DNA of 64,000 nt from Moraxella catarrhalis. Its GTDB lineage: Bacteria; Pseudomonadota; Gammaproteobacteria; Pseudomonadales; Moraxellaceae. Under the pieces are notes generated by a model that was given only the letters and a program-made list of their open reading frames with translations, ran no database searches and was not told the DNA's origin. Positions 37,007 through 46,708 of this stretch are shown in pieces (positions within the stretch are counted from its first letter, which is position 1; each line of letters begins with the position of its first letter). A program made the position numbers and the translations under genes. The stretch spans positions 104,606 through 168,605 of the forward strand of contig NZ_LXHE01000014.1 of assembly GCF_001656295.1 (NCBI RefSeq), written 5' to 3'.

Positions 37007-37757
37007 AATACTTGACAACATCACAGGTTTTGGTGAAAAAGATTGGACGACAGGCTGGGTGCTACTTTGGTTTGTCAGCGGACTGGTTGCACTGTTTATC
37101 GGCTTTTGGACAACCACTGATCAAACGCGCTTAGACTGGTTTTATTTTGCCATTTCAGTGGTCGGCTTAGTTTGTGTGGTGAGCCTAAGCTTTCGTAAAA
37201 ACATCGCTGGCAATGGGCTTGGCATGGTCGCAACGGCAGGCGAGGTGGTGGTTCAAGGGACGTCTGGCGCAGTTGGTTTGATGCTTGCACCGTTATTTAA
37301 TTTTTTTACGCATGTCTATGGCGTCAAATATTGGTCAAGTCATACCGATGCCGATGGCGATATGATCCCAAAATCAGCCAGCAAATATGTTTGGCTTATT
37401 ACGCTGGGATTTATTGCCCTAGGTCTCATGCTATTTCCGCTCATTAATACCAAGCTTAGCGAACTTGGCTACGGCGTCATTGAGAATGATGGCAGCCGTT
37501 TTCTTGGCATGATCGATTTTTTTTGGATTAATGTGGTGGCGTTTGTGCTGTCCATTACCGCACAAGCTGCAATGATTTTACGCTACTCATTTAATTGGTG
37601 GCTGTGGATTTTGGTGAATGCCGTTTGGCTCATTGTCAATTTGATGACTGGTAATACCATTTTTGCCATTCAAACGGTGATCTATCAAATCAATGCCTTT
37701 GTAGGGCTGTATGGCTGGCACCGTTCTGAGCAGTTATCCCACTTGCAATCCCCTTAA
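36996..37757 (+). CDS. pnuC: Nicotinamide riboside transporter PnuC
   Basis: This inner-membrane facilitator takes up nicotinamide riboside; phosphorylation inside the cell traps it. The 253-residue protein shows about seven hydrophobic segments, the RYSFNWWLWILVNAVW stretch typical of PnuC, and the terminal QINAFVGLYGWHR. A central hydrophilic insert (SSHTDADGDMIPKSASK) is present. The ATG at 36996 lies inside the end of the NadR-like gene with a GGGGAGG site 6 nt upstream, so the kinase and the transporter form an operon and share one pathway. The frame is open nine codons further up, but those codons lie within the upstream gene. Confidence 0.9.
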   Translation: MKIEILDNITGFGEKDWTTGWVLLWFVSGLVALFIGFWTTTDQTRLDWFYFAISVVGLVCVVSLSFRKNIAGNGLGMVATAGEVVVQGTSGAVGLMLAPLFNFFTHVYGVKYWSSHTDADGDMIPKSASKYVWLITLGFIALGLMLFPLINTKLSELGYGVIENDGSRFLGMIDFFWINVVAFVLSITAQAAMILRYSFNWWLWILVNAVWLIVNLMTGNTIFAIQTVIYQINAFVGLYGWHRSEQLSHLQSP

Positions 37758-37805
37758 AATTTGGCTATAGTGATCAAAACAAATAGGCTAACAAAAGGAG
37801 TTGTT

Positions 37806-38261
37806 ATGTCGCTATTTTCAAGCCAAAAACCGCTCAATGTCTGGCTCGATGAATATGCCATCAGTCACCAAAATCCCACCAATAAACGCATTCATTGGCT
37901 GTGCGTGCCGATCATTTTTCTGTGCATTGTCGCGCTCATTTTTCTGATCCACCCTTATTTATTTGCTTTGGTTGCCTTGGGTGTGTTGTGGTTTTATTGG
38001 CGCTTATCGGCAGGTTTATTTATCCTAATGGCAGGATTTATGGCGATTTGTGTTGGTGTGACGATGGCGCTGCTTGGCTTGGGATTGGGGTTTTGGTTTT
38101 GGGTGGGCGTGTTTGTGGTAGCCTGGATTGGTCAATTCATTGGTCATAAAATTGAAGGCGCCAAGCCATCATTCTTTGAAGATTTGCAGTTTTTGTTGAT
38201 TGGACCTGCATGGGTAATGCATGATCTTTGGCGCCGCACCAGTACATTGGGCCGCTCATAA
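37806..38261 (+). CDS. DUF962/Mpo1-like membrane protein
   Basis: The 151-residue protein of the YGL010w/Mpo1 family has the conserved HQNPTNKRIHWLCVP near the N-terminus, two to three hydrophobic helices, and the C-terminal WIGQFIGHKIEGAKPSFFEDL motif. In yeast Mpo1 is an iron-dependent dioxygenase in 2-hydroxy fatty acid degradation, and the histidines needed are present here. The bacterial role is not established. The ATG at 37806 follows AAAAGGAG. It lies 48 nt after pnuC and could be cotranscribed, with no obvious functional link. Confidence 0.84.
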   Translation: MSLFSSQKPLNVWLDEYAISHQNPTNKRIHWLCVPIIFLCIVALIFLIHPYLFALVALGVLWFYWRLSAGLFILMAGFMAICVGVTMALLGLGLGFWFWVGVFVVAWIGQFIGHKIEGAKPSFFEDLQFLLIGPAWVMHDLWRRTSTLGRS

Positions 38262-38273
38262 TTCAGCTGGTAC

Positions 38274-38305
38274 ATAAAAAAGCCGTTTTTAGGATGGCTT
38301 TTTTA
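38274..38305. terminator. Bidirectional terminator between the DUF962 gene and pgsA
   Basis: AAAAAGCC and GGCTTTTTT pair around a loop of about 12 nt; it lies between convergent genes and touches the pgsA stop. Confidence 0.75.
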
Positions 38306-38962
38306 TGGCTGCTTAAGGTAGGGCCAAGCGGCTCTTAGATAAATGATCATTGACCAAAGCGTCAAAATCACCGCGATGACCATCAGCACATAGCCGATCA
38401 TCTCAAGCGATTGCCAATTGAGCAAAAATACAGTGATGGCAATCATCTGAAATGTGGTTTTGAGTTTGCCGACATAGGATACTGCGACACTCGTGCGCGC
38501 ACCAAGCTCGGCCATCCACTCACGCAGCGCCGATACCGCAATCTCACGCGAAATAATCACAATCGCGCTCGTTGCCATCACGATATTTGGATGCCACTGC
38601 ACAAGGACGATCAGCGCAGCGGCGACCATCAGCTTGTCTGCCACAGGGTCCAAGAACCGCCCAAACGCCGATGTGATATTCATACGACGAGCCAAATAAC
38701 CATCCAGCCAGTCTGTCACCGCCGCCAAAACGAACAGCAGCGTCAAGATCAAATGCCTAAGCATACTATCACTATAATCCATCATCCCTAAGCGCGCGAT
38801 GGCATTATCAGGAATCGCAGGCATACCAATGCCAAGCGCTGGCGGCCAATAGGCGATCGCCACAAACAAAGGAATCATCACAATGCGCGCAATGGTCAGA
38901 TTATTAGGTAAATTAAATACTGAGAGTTTTTTGACTTGCTCAGATTGTGGATTTGAACTCAT
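38303..38962 (-). CDS. pgsA: CDP-diacylglycerol--glycerol-3-phosphate 3-phosphatidyltransferase
   Basis: This inner-membrane enzyme makes phosphatidylglycerol phosphate, the precursor of phosphatidylglycerol and cardiolipin. The CDP-alcohol phosphatidyltransferase signature D-G-x2-A-R-x8-G-x3-D-x3-D is complete in DGYLARRMNITSAFGRFLDP and the following VADK. NLPNNLTIARIVMIPLFV opens the first helix. At 219 residues it is longer than the E. coli enzyme because of an N-terminal tail and a periplasmic insert around residues 45-65. It is monocistronic, convergent with the DUF962 gene. Confidence 0.92.
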   Translation of the reverse strand: MSSNPQSEQVKKLSVFNLPNNLTIARIVMIPLFVAIAYWPPALGIGMPAIPDNAIARLGMMDYSDSMLRHLILTLLFVLAAVTDWLDGYLARRMNITSAFGRFLDPVADKLMVAAALIVLVQWHPNIVMATSAIVIISREIAVSALREWMAELGARTSVAVSYVGKLKTTFQMIAITVFLLNWQSLEMIGYVLMVIAVILTLWSMIIYLRAAWPYLKQP

Positions 38963-39118
38963 GCAGCTTGGTTTTTGATAAATTTGTATTATGATACCGA
39001 ATTTTTGGGCGATTTGCTATGGATTTTACTGAATTTCAGTGATTTCAAATCGTGCTTTTGGCTGCCAAAAATGCTACCATAAGTCGCCTTTTATTTTATT
39101 TATCCTCGGTGAGTTTTT

Positions 39119-40339
39119 GTGAGCATAAGTGTAGATACCCTTATCGTCGGCGCGGGGGCTTCGGGGCTGTTTTGCGCCTTCAATGCAGCCGCGTATGGCA
39201 AATCGGTGCTCGTGATTGATCATGCCAATAAAGCTGGCAAAAAAATTCTCATGTCTGGCGGCGGGCGATGTAATTTTATCAATCGCCAAGTTGAGCCGCG
39301 TCATTTCATCAGCCAAAATCCGCATTTTGTCAAATCTGCCTTATCAAAATATCAGCCAGAAGATTTCATCGCATTGGTCGATCGTCATCAGGTGGCTTAT
39401 CAAGAGCGCGAGTATGGTCAGCTGTTTTGTGAGCACAGCGCCAAAGATATCTTGGCGATGCTGCTCAATGAATGCCGCACTGCTGGCGTTCAGATTCGGC
39501 TGGATACGGCAGTTGAGCGTATTTGCGCCAACGACGCAGGGTTTATGGTCAGCGCCAATCACAAGCGCGATGATTTGGCGATCACCATACAAGCAAGCTC
39601 ATTGGTGATCGCCACTGGCGGCTTATCTATTCCGACACTTGGAGCCAGTGGCTTTGGTTATCAAGTGGCGACCCAATTTGGGCATCAAATCATCCCAACT
39701 CGTGCAGGATTGGTGCCTTTTACTTTTACCGATAAAACAGGTGAGATGATCAAGTCATTGGCAGGACTAAGCCTAGATGTGGTTGCTTATAATGACAAGG
39801 CATCATTTGCACTGCCGATGTTATTTACGCATCGCGGTTTGTCAGGTCCTGCCATGCTACAGCTGTCAAACTATTGGCAATTAGGTGAGCACATCACCAT
39901 CGATCTTTTACCACACCAAGATATGATCCAGTATCTTTTGGATGCCAAGCGCGCCCACCCTAAGCAGCTGATACGCACTGCGCTGATACCCCTACTGCCT
40001 AAAAAGCTCATCACGGCACTTGAGGTGCTTTTGTGGCAGGCATATCAAGACATTGAGCTTGCCAATCTAAAAGATGACATCATCCGTCACATTGGCGCAC
40101 AGCTGAATGCTTGGACACTCAAACCAAGCGGTACCGAGGGCTATCGTGTGGCAGAAGTGACTTTGGGCGGCGTTGATACGCGTGAGGTGTCAGGCAAGAC
40201 GATGGAATCACGCTTGCAGCCAAATTTGTATTTCATTGGCGAGGTGCTTGATGTGACAGGCTGGCTAGGTGGTTACAATTTTGCTTGGGCATGGGCGAGC
40301 GCTTATGCGTGCGCCGAAAGTATTGGCATGCGGTGGTAA
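39119..40339 (+). CDS. HI0933-family NAD(P)/FAD-dependent oxidoreductase
   Basis: The 406-residue flavoprotein belongs to the HI0933/YhiN family. The N-terminal FAD-binding GAGASGLFCAFNAA (residues 10-23) is followed by the family signature GKKILMSGGGRCNFIN. Further motifs are VIATGGLSIPTLGASGFGY, HRGLSGPAMLQLS, and the C-terminal FIGEVLDVTGWLGGYNFAWAWASAYA. No substrate is established for this family. The start is GTG at 39119 with a GGTGAG site 5 nt upstream; no ATG fits better. It is convergent with the M16 peptidase gene. Confidence 0.9.
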   Translation: MSISVDTLIVGAGASGLFCAFNAAAYGKSVLVIDHANKAGKKILMSGGGRCNFINRQVEPRHFISQNPHFVKSALSKYQPEDFIALVDRHQVAYQEREYGQLFCEHSAKDILAMLLNECRTAGVQIRLDTAVERICANDAGFMVSANHKRDDLAITIQASSLVIATGGLSIPTLGASGFGYQVATQFGHQIIPTRAGLVPFTFTDKTGEMIKSLAGLSLDVVAYNDKASFALPMLFTHRGLSGPAMLQLSNYWQLGEHITIDLLPHQDMIQYLLDAKRAHPKQLIRTALIPLLPKKLITALEVLLWQAYQDIELANLKDDIIRHIGAQLNAWTLKPSGTEGYRVAEVTLGGVDTREVSGKTMESRLQPNLYFIGEVLDVTGWLGGYNFAWAWASAYACAESIGMRW

Positions 40340-40350
40340 TCACACTAAGA

Positions 40351-40398
40351 ATACACCAAGCCTAAGTTTATCAAATCCAAACTTGGGCTTGGTGTATG
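40351..40398. terminator. Long hairpin between convergent genes
   Basis: ATACACCAAGCC plus AAGTTT pair with AAACTT plus GGCTTGGTGTAT, giving an 18-bp interrupted stem between the HI0933 and M16 genes. It has no strong T run, so it may act mainly as an RNA-stabilising 3' end. Confidence 0.65.
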
Positions 40399-40424
40399 TA
40401 GGCATTGGCGGACTTAGCTCAATA

Positions 40425-43391
40425 CTAGCCCAATTTTTTGATCTCAAAACCCATCTGAGTGAGTACAGACTCAGATTCCATCGGCGCAAGCGATGCTTTA
40501 TAGCACGGCTGATCTTTGAGATATTTTCTTGCCACACGCTTTAGATCGTCGATAGTGACCGACAAGATATTGGCACGTAGCTGCTGCTGCCACGCTTGAT
40601 CACGGTGATGCAGCTCGCTAAAGCATGACTTAACCGCTTCGCCTGCAGGCGAGCCTGGCTTATCCATACCTGAGACAATCCCCAAAATCGCTTCGTGCAG
40701 CTGTTCGGTCTCGTGCTCATTTTCCAAAAGCCAATCAATGCTTTTGTCAAAATGTGCAAAAGTCTCGGCACAGTGTGGATCGCGGTAGCTATAAAAACGA
40801 AACGCCGCAGCATTGCTATCAAAACTGGCGCCGCCGCCATATGCACCACCCTTTTCTCTGATGGCACTATGCAAATACCCATGACGCAAAAATGGCGCAA
40901 GTACCATCAAAGCTGGCGTATCTGCATGCCCTGAAGTAGTCGCCTGATAAGCTGCGGCATTATGATAGACATTAGTTGAGATCAGCCAAGCGGTTTTTGG
41001 TGCATCATCTTCACGCACACCATTTAATGTATCAAATACAAGCGGCTCATGCGACCACTCATCTGATGTATCGGCTTTTGGTGCATTGATGTGCTTTGAG
41101 ATTTCATTTAATAACTCTTGACTTGCCTGCTCTTCACACACAAGCAGCACCTGCTTTGGTAAGCCTATCAAGGCTTGGTGCAGCTCACTGAGTCGATGGC
41201 ATAGACTGTCCCACAGCGCCTCATCCGACTGCGCGGATGCCAAAAATGATTTGAGCGCTGCTAATGCAGGCAAGCCAGAGTAGGCATATTCGGTACGCGC
41301 CTGACGACTCATCTGACGAGAGGCTGTCTGCATGGCATAGGCGTGCCCCGCTCCAGCCAGCCGAGCCTGCCAGCTGCTTTGCTTTTGCTGTAAAATCTCA
41401 CGAATGCGGTCTGTTTCACTAAAAATTGAGTCATTGACCACCTCACTGACCAGCTCAATGGCTTCAAGTTTACGATTCAATGCGCGCGTGGCAACCACAA
41501 AATAACTGCTTAGCCTCTGAGGATCTGCCAAATCTGTGCGCTGACTGATGCGCGCTGTCACGCCAGAGGAATGCGACGCTTGCACCGCTTGAAAAGTCCG
41601 CGCGTCATATTTTTTGGTACCTACTTCCGACAAAAGCGTCAAGTACAGTGGCAACAGTGGATTATTCATCACCTGATCTATCATCTCATCGGTTAGCGGT
41701 GTGATCACTTGATAATAATACAGTCCATTGGTGCCTGCATGATACAGATGCACAGGGTATTCTTGATCGTCTGCCGTCAGCGTGGTCTTAATGCCTTGAG
41801 TGAATGCCACTTGGCTTGGCACATCTTCAAGCCCCACTTTTGGCAATACGCTGATATCATCAGGTACCGCTTGGCGAGCTTTCAATGCCAAAGCCTGCTT
41901 GATCAGCACTTGTTTATCATCATCGCTGAGCGTCGCATCCAAGGCTGCCAAAGCAGCGTGCTCATCAGCAATCAGGCGCGCCGCTTTTTGGGTATCGGGC
42001 GACAGCGTCAAGCGGATGCGGTGCGGATTATCAATCAAATATTCACGAATCAAATTTTGTACCCAATTTGGCTCTTGGGCTTTTTGTTTGAGCCATGCTA
42101 AGTGCTCATCAATCTGCCACACATCCAATGGATCTCCGCCATGAATCGCGGTACTAAACGCCTCAAGCATCAAGGTAAGCCCATACGGCATGCTATCGCC
42201 GCCGATATGACGCTGATCAATTTCGATTTGATGTAAAATGGTTTCAATGACTTCTTGGGAAATTGGATTGTCGGCAATTTGGTTTAATAACGCCAAAATC
42301 CCCTGTTCTAATTCTTCGGCATGTTCAGGCTCCGAACCACGCACACCAGCATAAAACGTCATCTGATAATGACTGTCATCAAGCCCAAGCAGCGGACTTG
42401 GCGCGGTCGCAAGTGGATGACTTTCTAAATACGCACGCAAAGGCGAGCCGCTGTGTTCAGACAGCACCCCCTCCACTAAGCGCAGCGACAGGCGCAGGCG
42501 TGGATCGGTGATCGTTGGCAAAAGCCATGCCAGTACATGATGGGTCATCTGCTGATCGGCGCTGTCTGAACTGTAAGTGTCATTCACTTGGATTGGCGCA
42601 TCCAAAGACTTTTCAAGCACAGATGAAAATTTTCTACCTTTTGCTGGTCGTTGGATGTCATCAAAGCGTGACAAAGCCTCATCATGAATCCTAGCTTGGA
42701 TGTCATCGACTGCGATATCGCCAAAGCTCATGATAGTGGCATTGCTTGGGTGATAATGCGCCTGATGAAACGCCACCAAATCTTCATGTGTCAGATCAGG
42801 GATCTTGGCAGGATCGCCGCCCGAATTATAGTGGTAAGTCGTCGTCGGAAACAGATGCGGTGCTAAGGCATAATACAGCTGATCGATCTCGCCACTCATC
42901 GCCCCTTTCATTTCATTAAATACAATACCGTGGTATTCAGGCTGATTGTCTTGATTGATCTCAACGCGAATACCCTCTTGAGCAAAGTCAAGCGGATGAA
43001 TATTGGGAAAAAACACCGCATCCAAATACACCGACAATAAATTAAAAAAGTCTTTTTTATTTTGACTGGCAAAGGGATAAACCGTCCAATCACTCGCTGT
43101 CATCGCATTCATAAAAGTATTCAAAGACCGCTTAATCATACTAAAAAATGGGTCGCGCACGGGGTATTTTTCGGAGCCGCACAGCACCACATGCTCTAGG
43201 ATGTGTGCCTCGCCGCGCGATGTCATCGGCTGCGTCGCAAAGCCAATCATCAGGGCATTTTCGCTATGATCGCACGCCAAATGATAATGGATGGCACCAG
43301 TGGCAAGGTGGCGCGAAGTCAAAACGGTGATGTCAAGTGCCTCAATGCTGCGCTTGTCGATCAGCTCAAAACTTGAATGAAGTATCGTCAT
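40425..43391 (-). CDS. PreP-like M16C metallopeptidase
   Basis: This large insulinase-type zinc peptidase (988 residues) is of the M16C (presequence protease) group. The inverted zinc motif HxxEH is HILEH near residue 67, in GEAHILEHVVLCGSEKYPVRDPFFSMIKRSLNTFMNA, which is typical of the group. EIDQ..YYALAPHLFPTTTYHYNSGGDP and the C-terminal half with REKGGAYGGGA follow, so all four M16 domains are present. Such enzymes degrade unfolded peptides inside a closed chamber. No signal peptide is visible, so it is likely cytosolic. The ATG at 43391 is preferred over a TTG four codons upstream; the ribosome site is weak. Confidence 0.9.
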   Translation of the reverse strand: MTILHSSFELIDKRSIEALDITVLTSRHLATGAIHYHLACDHSENALMIGFATQPMTSRGEAHILEHVVLCGSEKYPVRDPFFSMIKRSLNTFMNAMTASDWTVYPFASQNKKDFFNLLSVYLDAVFFPNIHPLDFAQEGIRVEINQDNQPEYHGIVFNEMKGAMSGEIDQLYYALAPHLFPTTTYHYNSGGDPAKIPDLTHEDLVAFHQAHYHPSNATIMSFGDIAVDDIQARIHDEALSRFDDIQRPAKGRKFSSVLEKSLDAPIQVNDTYSSDSADQQMTHHVLAWLLPTITDPRLRLSLRLVEGVLSEHSGSPLRAYLESHPLATAPSPLLGLDDSHYQMTFYAGVRGSEPEHAEELEQGILALLNQIADNPISQEVIETILHQIEIDQRHIGGDSMPYGLTLMLEAFSTAIHGGDPLDVWQIDEHLAWLKQKAQEPNWVQNLIREYLIDNPHRIRLTLSPDTQKAARLIADEHAALAALDATLSDDDKQVLIKQALALKARQAVPDDISVLPKVGLEDVPSQVAFTQGIKTTLTADDQEYPVHLYHAGTNGLYYYQVITPLTDEMIDQVMNNPLLPLYLTLLSEVGTKKYDARTFQAVQASHSSGVTARISQRTDLADPQRLSSYFVVATRALNRKLEAIELVSEVVNDSIFSETDRIREILQQKQSSWQARLAGAGHAYAMQTASRQMSRQARTEYAYSGLPALAALKSFLASAQSDEALWDSLCHRLSELHQALIGLPKQVLLVCEEQASQELLNEISKHINAPKADTSDEWSHEPLVFDTLNGVREDDAPKTAWLISTNVYHNAAAYQATTSGHADTPALMVLAPFLRHGYLHSAIREKGGAYGGGASFDSNAAAFRFYSYRDPHCAETFAHFDKSIDWLLENEHETEQLHEAILGIVSGMDKPGSPAGEAVKSCFSELHHRDQAWQQQLRANILSVTIDDLKRVARKYLKDQPCYKASLAPMESESVLTQMGFEIKKLG

Positions 43392-43555
43392 GAAATTGTC
43401 CAAAATTTTGGTTAAACTGTTTATTAAGTCATATATTTATCTAAAAAAGTGTGTTATTTTAACATAATTATGCTCTCTTATGCGCTTTGATCCATCAAAG
43501 ACATCTGTTTAAGCGATTTTTATACAGCCAATTTTAGCGCTCATATTAGCTTTCT

Positions 43556-44206
43556 ATGAAACGATTTTTTCTTATCCGTCATGCCCAAAGTGAATCCAAC
43601 GCAGGCATTATCATCAACCAAAATCATCTCATCAATCTGACCGAACTGGGCATCAAGCAAGCCGAATCACTCAGCACAAAGCTCATAAAAATGCTGCCCA
43701 ATCCACAAGCGGTGTTTGTGTCGCCATATATTCGTACCGCACAGACCGCCAAGCCTTATTTGACTAAGCTTGGGCGTGAAAGTCAGCTCATTGATGCGCT
43801 CCAAGAGTTTAATATGCTCGATTTTCAAAGGATTGAGCGAAAGTGCTTAGCCGAAATTCGTGTGATGGCAGATGAATTTTGGGCAACCGATAACGCCCAT
43901 CGTGACAGCGATCAGACGGACTCTTTTGATGGATTCGTAACGCGCGTCAAGACCGCCAGACAAGCTTTTGCCCAGATGGATGATGGCGATTATGTGGTCT
44001 TTACCCATGGCATGTGGATTGGGATGCTCATTTGGCAGCTGCTTCATGCCGATGGTCAAAAAGTCCATGATAAGCGCGCCTTTGCTGCGTATGAGCTGGC
44101 TGTCCGCCCAAATAACTGCGATGTGTATCTGCTGACCATCTCAAATAATGGCGAACAGATTGGCAAGCTCCATAGCGATGACAATGACAAAAGCATGATC
44201 ATGTAA
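43556..44206 (+). CDS. Histidine phosphatase family protein
   Basis: The 216-residue phosphoglycerate-mutase-like protein carries the catalytic RHG-type motif as LIRHAQSESNAG near the N-terminus, the SPYIRTAQTAKP substrate-site stretch, and the second histidine in VVFTHGMWIG. The family covers phosphoglycerate mutases, phosphohistidine phosphatases and small-metabolite phosphatases, so the substrate remains open. It starts at the first ATG without a clear Shine-Dalgarno sequence, divergent from the M16 peptidase gene. Confidence 0.86.
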   Translation: MKRFFLIRHAQSESNAGIIINQNHLINLTELGIKQAESLSTKLIKMLPNPQAVFVSPYIRTAQTAKPYLTKLGRESQLIDALQEFNMLDFQRIERKCLAEIRVMADEFWATDNAHRDSDQTDSFDGFVTRVKTARQAFAQMDDGDYVVFTHGMWIGMLIWQLLHADGQKVHDKRAFAAYELAVRPNNCDVYLLTISNNGEQIGKLHSDDNDKSMIM

Positions 44207-44296
44207 GGTAAAATTTAGCAAATCCAAGATGATTTATCACCAAGCTTTTGATATACTAAAACCAACCCAACGGCTTGGCAAACTAAGGAGAAAGTG

Positions 44297-44746
44297 ATGT
44301 ATCAGCATGTATTACTCGTGACCGACCTAAAAGACGACACCGACTTGGTCGCTCAAAAAGCCAAATGGATTTTGGAGTCAGAACCACAAGCTCAGCTTTC
44401 GGTTTTACACATCGTCGAAGAGACCATGCTTGGCTTTGGGTATGAGCTGATCCCTGCGTCAGCCTTGCACGAACAAATCGACGATGAACGCTGCCAAAAA
44501 GCTCGTGTACGCCTAGCAGAAGTGCTTGCGCGTAACCACTTACAGGCGCACCATGTCAATATCAAGACCGCCATCTCAGGGCGTAAAGGCATTGTTGATT
44601 ATTGCCGAGCGCATGCGGTGGACTTAGTGGTGATTGGTCGCCATAAGCGAACAGGTCTGTCAGCGTGGATTGCTGGCGCGACTGCTGATAGCATCTTGCC
44701 TGATGTTGAAAGCGATCTATTGGTCGTTCAATTAGCCGCCGACTGA
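44297..44746 (+). CDS. Universal stress protein, UspA family
   Basis: The 149-residue protein begins YQHVLLVTDLKDD, the usual first strand, and ends with VDLVVIGRHKRTGLSAWIAGATADSILPD.SDLLVVQ, which resembles the UspA nucleotide-site region. UspA proteins support survival under starvation and stress; the individual role is unknown. The ATG at 44297 follows AAGGAG at 6 nt; a GTG one codon earlier is less likely. It lies 90 nt after the phosphatase gene. Confidence 0.9.
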   Translation: MYQHVLLVTDLKDDTDLVAQKAKWILESEPQAQLSVLHIVEETMLGFGYELIPASALHEQIDDERCQKARVRLAEVLARNHLQAHHVNIKTAISGRKGIVDYCRAHAVDLVVIGRHKRTGLSAWIAGATADSILPDVESDLLVVQLAAD

Positions 44747-44880
44747 TCCTGACATCTCATAAATTAAGTCGTTTGATTGTGACGATCAGATGGCTTATTT
44801 TAATTTGTATTAAATCACTGATTAATGCTAATCTAATGGCATCAATCAACCATCCACCCACAATTCAAAGAGAATACTCC

Positions 44881-45882
44881 ATGTATGATGTAGTTGCCAT
44901 CGGCAATGCCTTGGTTGATACTGAGTTTACCCTATCTGATGATGCTTTAGATGCCACAGGTTTAACCCGCGGTAATATGACACTGGCAGATACCGAAACC
45001 CAAAACGCGCTGTTTGCTAAGCTGGATGAACAAAATCTAAAACCTGCCAAACAAGCTGGCGGCGGCTCGGCAGCCGTGGCATTTGCAGCTTTGGGTGGTC
45101 GTGCTTATTATCACTGCCGAGTCGGGGGTGATGATATGGGTGATTTTTATTTGGGAGATTTGGCAGACTCTGGCGTCGATACAGATGCTGATTATGCCGT
45201 ACAAGTCAATGGCACGACGGGCTCCTGCGCCGTACTGGTGACACCAGACGGAGAGCGCACGATGCAGACCCACTTGGGGGCAAGCAGCGAGATTGACGCT
45301 ACCAATATTAATTTTCAGACGCTGATGGGTGCAAAGTGGCTGTATTTAGAAGGCTATCTAGCCATGTCGCCTTCTATCAGCGAAGCACTTGGCGAGATGC
45401 ACAAACAGGCGCGCGCTGCTGGCGCTAAGATTGCAGTGAGCTTTGCTGATCCTGCCGTCGTTAAATTTGCCAAAGATGGGCTGACTGCCATGCTAAGCCG
45501 AGGTGTGGATGCCGTGTTCTGTAATGCTGATGAAGCAGCACTGTTTGCCGAGGCGGATGGCGATGCCGACTCTGTCAATGCACTGCTTAAATACAGCGAC
45601 TTGGTGGTCATCACCAATTCCGACAAGCCTACGACCATAGCCTGCCGCGGCGATAATGGCATCATCGAGCACAGCATTGAGAGTGTCGCTGTCAGCCAAG
45701 TCATTGACTCCAATGGTGCAGGTGATAACTATGCCGGTGCTTTTTTATACGGTTTATCCCAAGGTTTGGACTTGCCAAGCTGCGGCCGCTTAGCTGCTGC
45801 GGTGGCCTCTGCGGTTGTCAGTCAGTTTGGTCCACGCCTGCTCGTTAAAGACTATCAAGCCATTAAAGATTCTGCCATATAA
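44881..45882 (+). CDS. PfkB family carbohydrate kinase, adenosine kinase-like
   Basis: The 333-residue ribokinase-family protein has the first PfkB signature around GGGSAAVAFAALGGRAYYHCRVGGDDMG and the second, with the catalytic Asp, as DSNGAGDNYAGAFLYG. Its overall length and the YDVVAIGNALVDTEF start match proteins annotated as adenosine kinase in Moraxellaceae and Pseudomonas, but the substrate (adenosine, inosine or a sugar) is not proven. The ATG at 44881 has an AAGAGAA site; the 36 in-frame codons upstream are non-coding in character. Confidence 0.87.
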   Translation: MYDVVAIGNALVDTEFTLSDDALDATGLTRGNMTLADTETQNALFAKLDEQNLKPAKQAGGGSAAVAFAALGGRAYYHCRVGGDDMGDFYLGDLADSGVDTDADYAVQVNGTTGSCAVLVTPDGERTMQTHLGASSEIDATNINFQTLMGAKWLYLEGYLAMSPSISEALGEMHKQARAAGAKIAVSFADPAVVKFAKDGLTAMLSRGVDAVFCNADEAALFAEADGDADSVNALLKYSDLVVITNSDKPTTIACRGDNGIIEHSIESVAVSQVIDSNGAGDNYAGAFLYGLSQGLDLPSCGRLAAAVASAVVSQFGPRLLVKDYQAIKDSAI

Positions 45883-45885
45883 GAC

Positions 45886-45920
45886 AAACCCCCTTTGACG
45901 ATCATCAAAGGGGGCTTTAT
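45886..45920. terminator. Bidirectional terminator between the PfkB gene and nfuA
   Basis: AAACCCCCTTTGA and TCAAAGGGGGCTTT form a long GC-containing stem around a 6-nt loop between convergent genes. Confidence 0.88.
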
Positions 45921-45925
45921 TCAAA

Positions 45926-46537
45926 TTATTTATAATATGCGTTGTCCGAGACGCTGTGGTCGGTATCGTCTACCACTTGGGTAAGTTCTGGGATTTGTTG
46001 TTTTAACTGCACTTCCACCCCTTGGCGTAAAGTCACATCAACCGCCGAGCACCCTTGGCAACCGCCGCCAAATTTCAAAACAGCTGTTAATCCTGCTTCA
46101 TCTTCAATCACCTCCAACAAATCTACCGAACCGCCATGACTGGCAAGATTGGGGTTAATTTCTGATTGCAGCACATAATTAATACGCTCTTCGATGCTGG
46201 CATTTTCGCCGACTTGTGGCACTTTTGAGTTGGGCGCGCGGAAAGTCAGCTGACCACCAAAGCGATCTTTATTATAATCAATCACCGCATCATGCAGATA
46301 AGGAATGCTATCAGCATCAATATGGGCGGTAAATTTGGCATAATCAATGTGCAAATCTTCCTCATCAACTTCATCAGGCTGACAGTAGCTCATGCAGCAC
46401 TCGGCACGGGGCGTGCCTGCATGTTCCACAAAAATACGCACACCAATCCCCTCTTCTTCTTGCTTGGCAAGCAAATCGGCTAAATACTCTTGGGCGGATT
46501 CGGTAATTTTGATATTACTGGTTAACGCTTCACTCAT
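45926..46537 (-). CDS. nfuA: Fe-S biogenesis protein NfuA
   Basis: This scaffold/carrier delivers [4Fe-4S] clusters to target proteins, especially under oxidative stress or iron limitation. The N-terminal part (about 1-100) is a degenerate A-type carrier domain. The C-terminal Nfu domain has the cluster-binding CxxC in [19 protein letters not shown] and the [10 protein letters not shown] motif. The 203-residue length is that of NfuA. A GAGAG site lies 5 nt before the ATG. It is a single gene, divergent from nadM. Confidence 0.94.
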   Translation of the reverse strand: MSEALTSNIKITESAQEYLADLLAKQEEEGIGVRIFVEHAGTPRAECCMSYCQPDEVDEEDLHIDYAKFTAHIDADSIPYLHDAVIDYNKDRFGGQLTFRAPNSKVPQVGENASIEERINYVLQSEINPNLASHGGSVDLLEVIEDEAGLTAVLKFGGGCQGCSAVDVTLRQGVEVQLKQQIPELTQVVDDTDHSVSDNAYYK

Positions 46538-46708
46538 GGCAACTCTCTTTTTAATTATCCTGTCAAAATAACATGGCTTAAGCCCAAATCAAGCCCATCA
46601 AGCGATGGCACTATTGAACCCTAAGCAACAAATCATGCAAATCTTTATCCTATATGGTAACATAGCCTAACTTTATCAACCCAACTTTTTTTAATTTTGG
46701 ATAAAAAT

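Noticed and set aside
39216..39608. 130-codon frame overlapping the HI0933-family gene
   Set aside because: Out-of-frame shadow of a well-supported flavoprotein gene.
41709..42101. 130-codon frame antisense to the M16 peptidase gene
   Set aside because: Shadow of the real frame.
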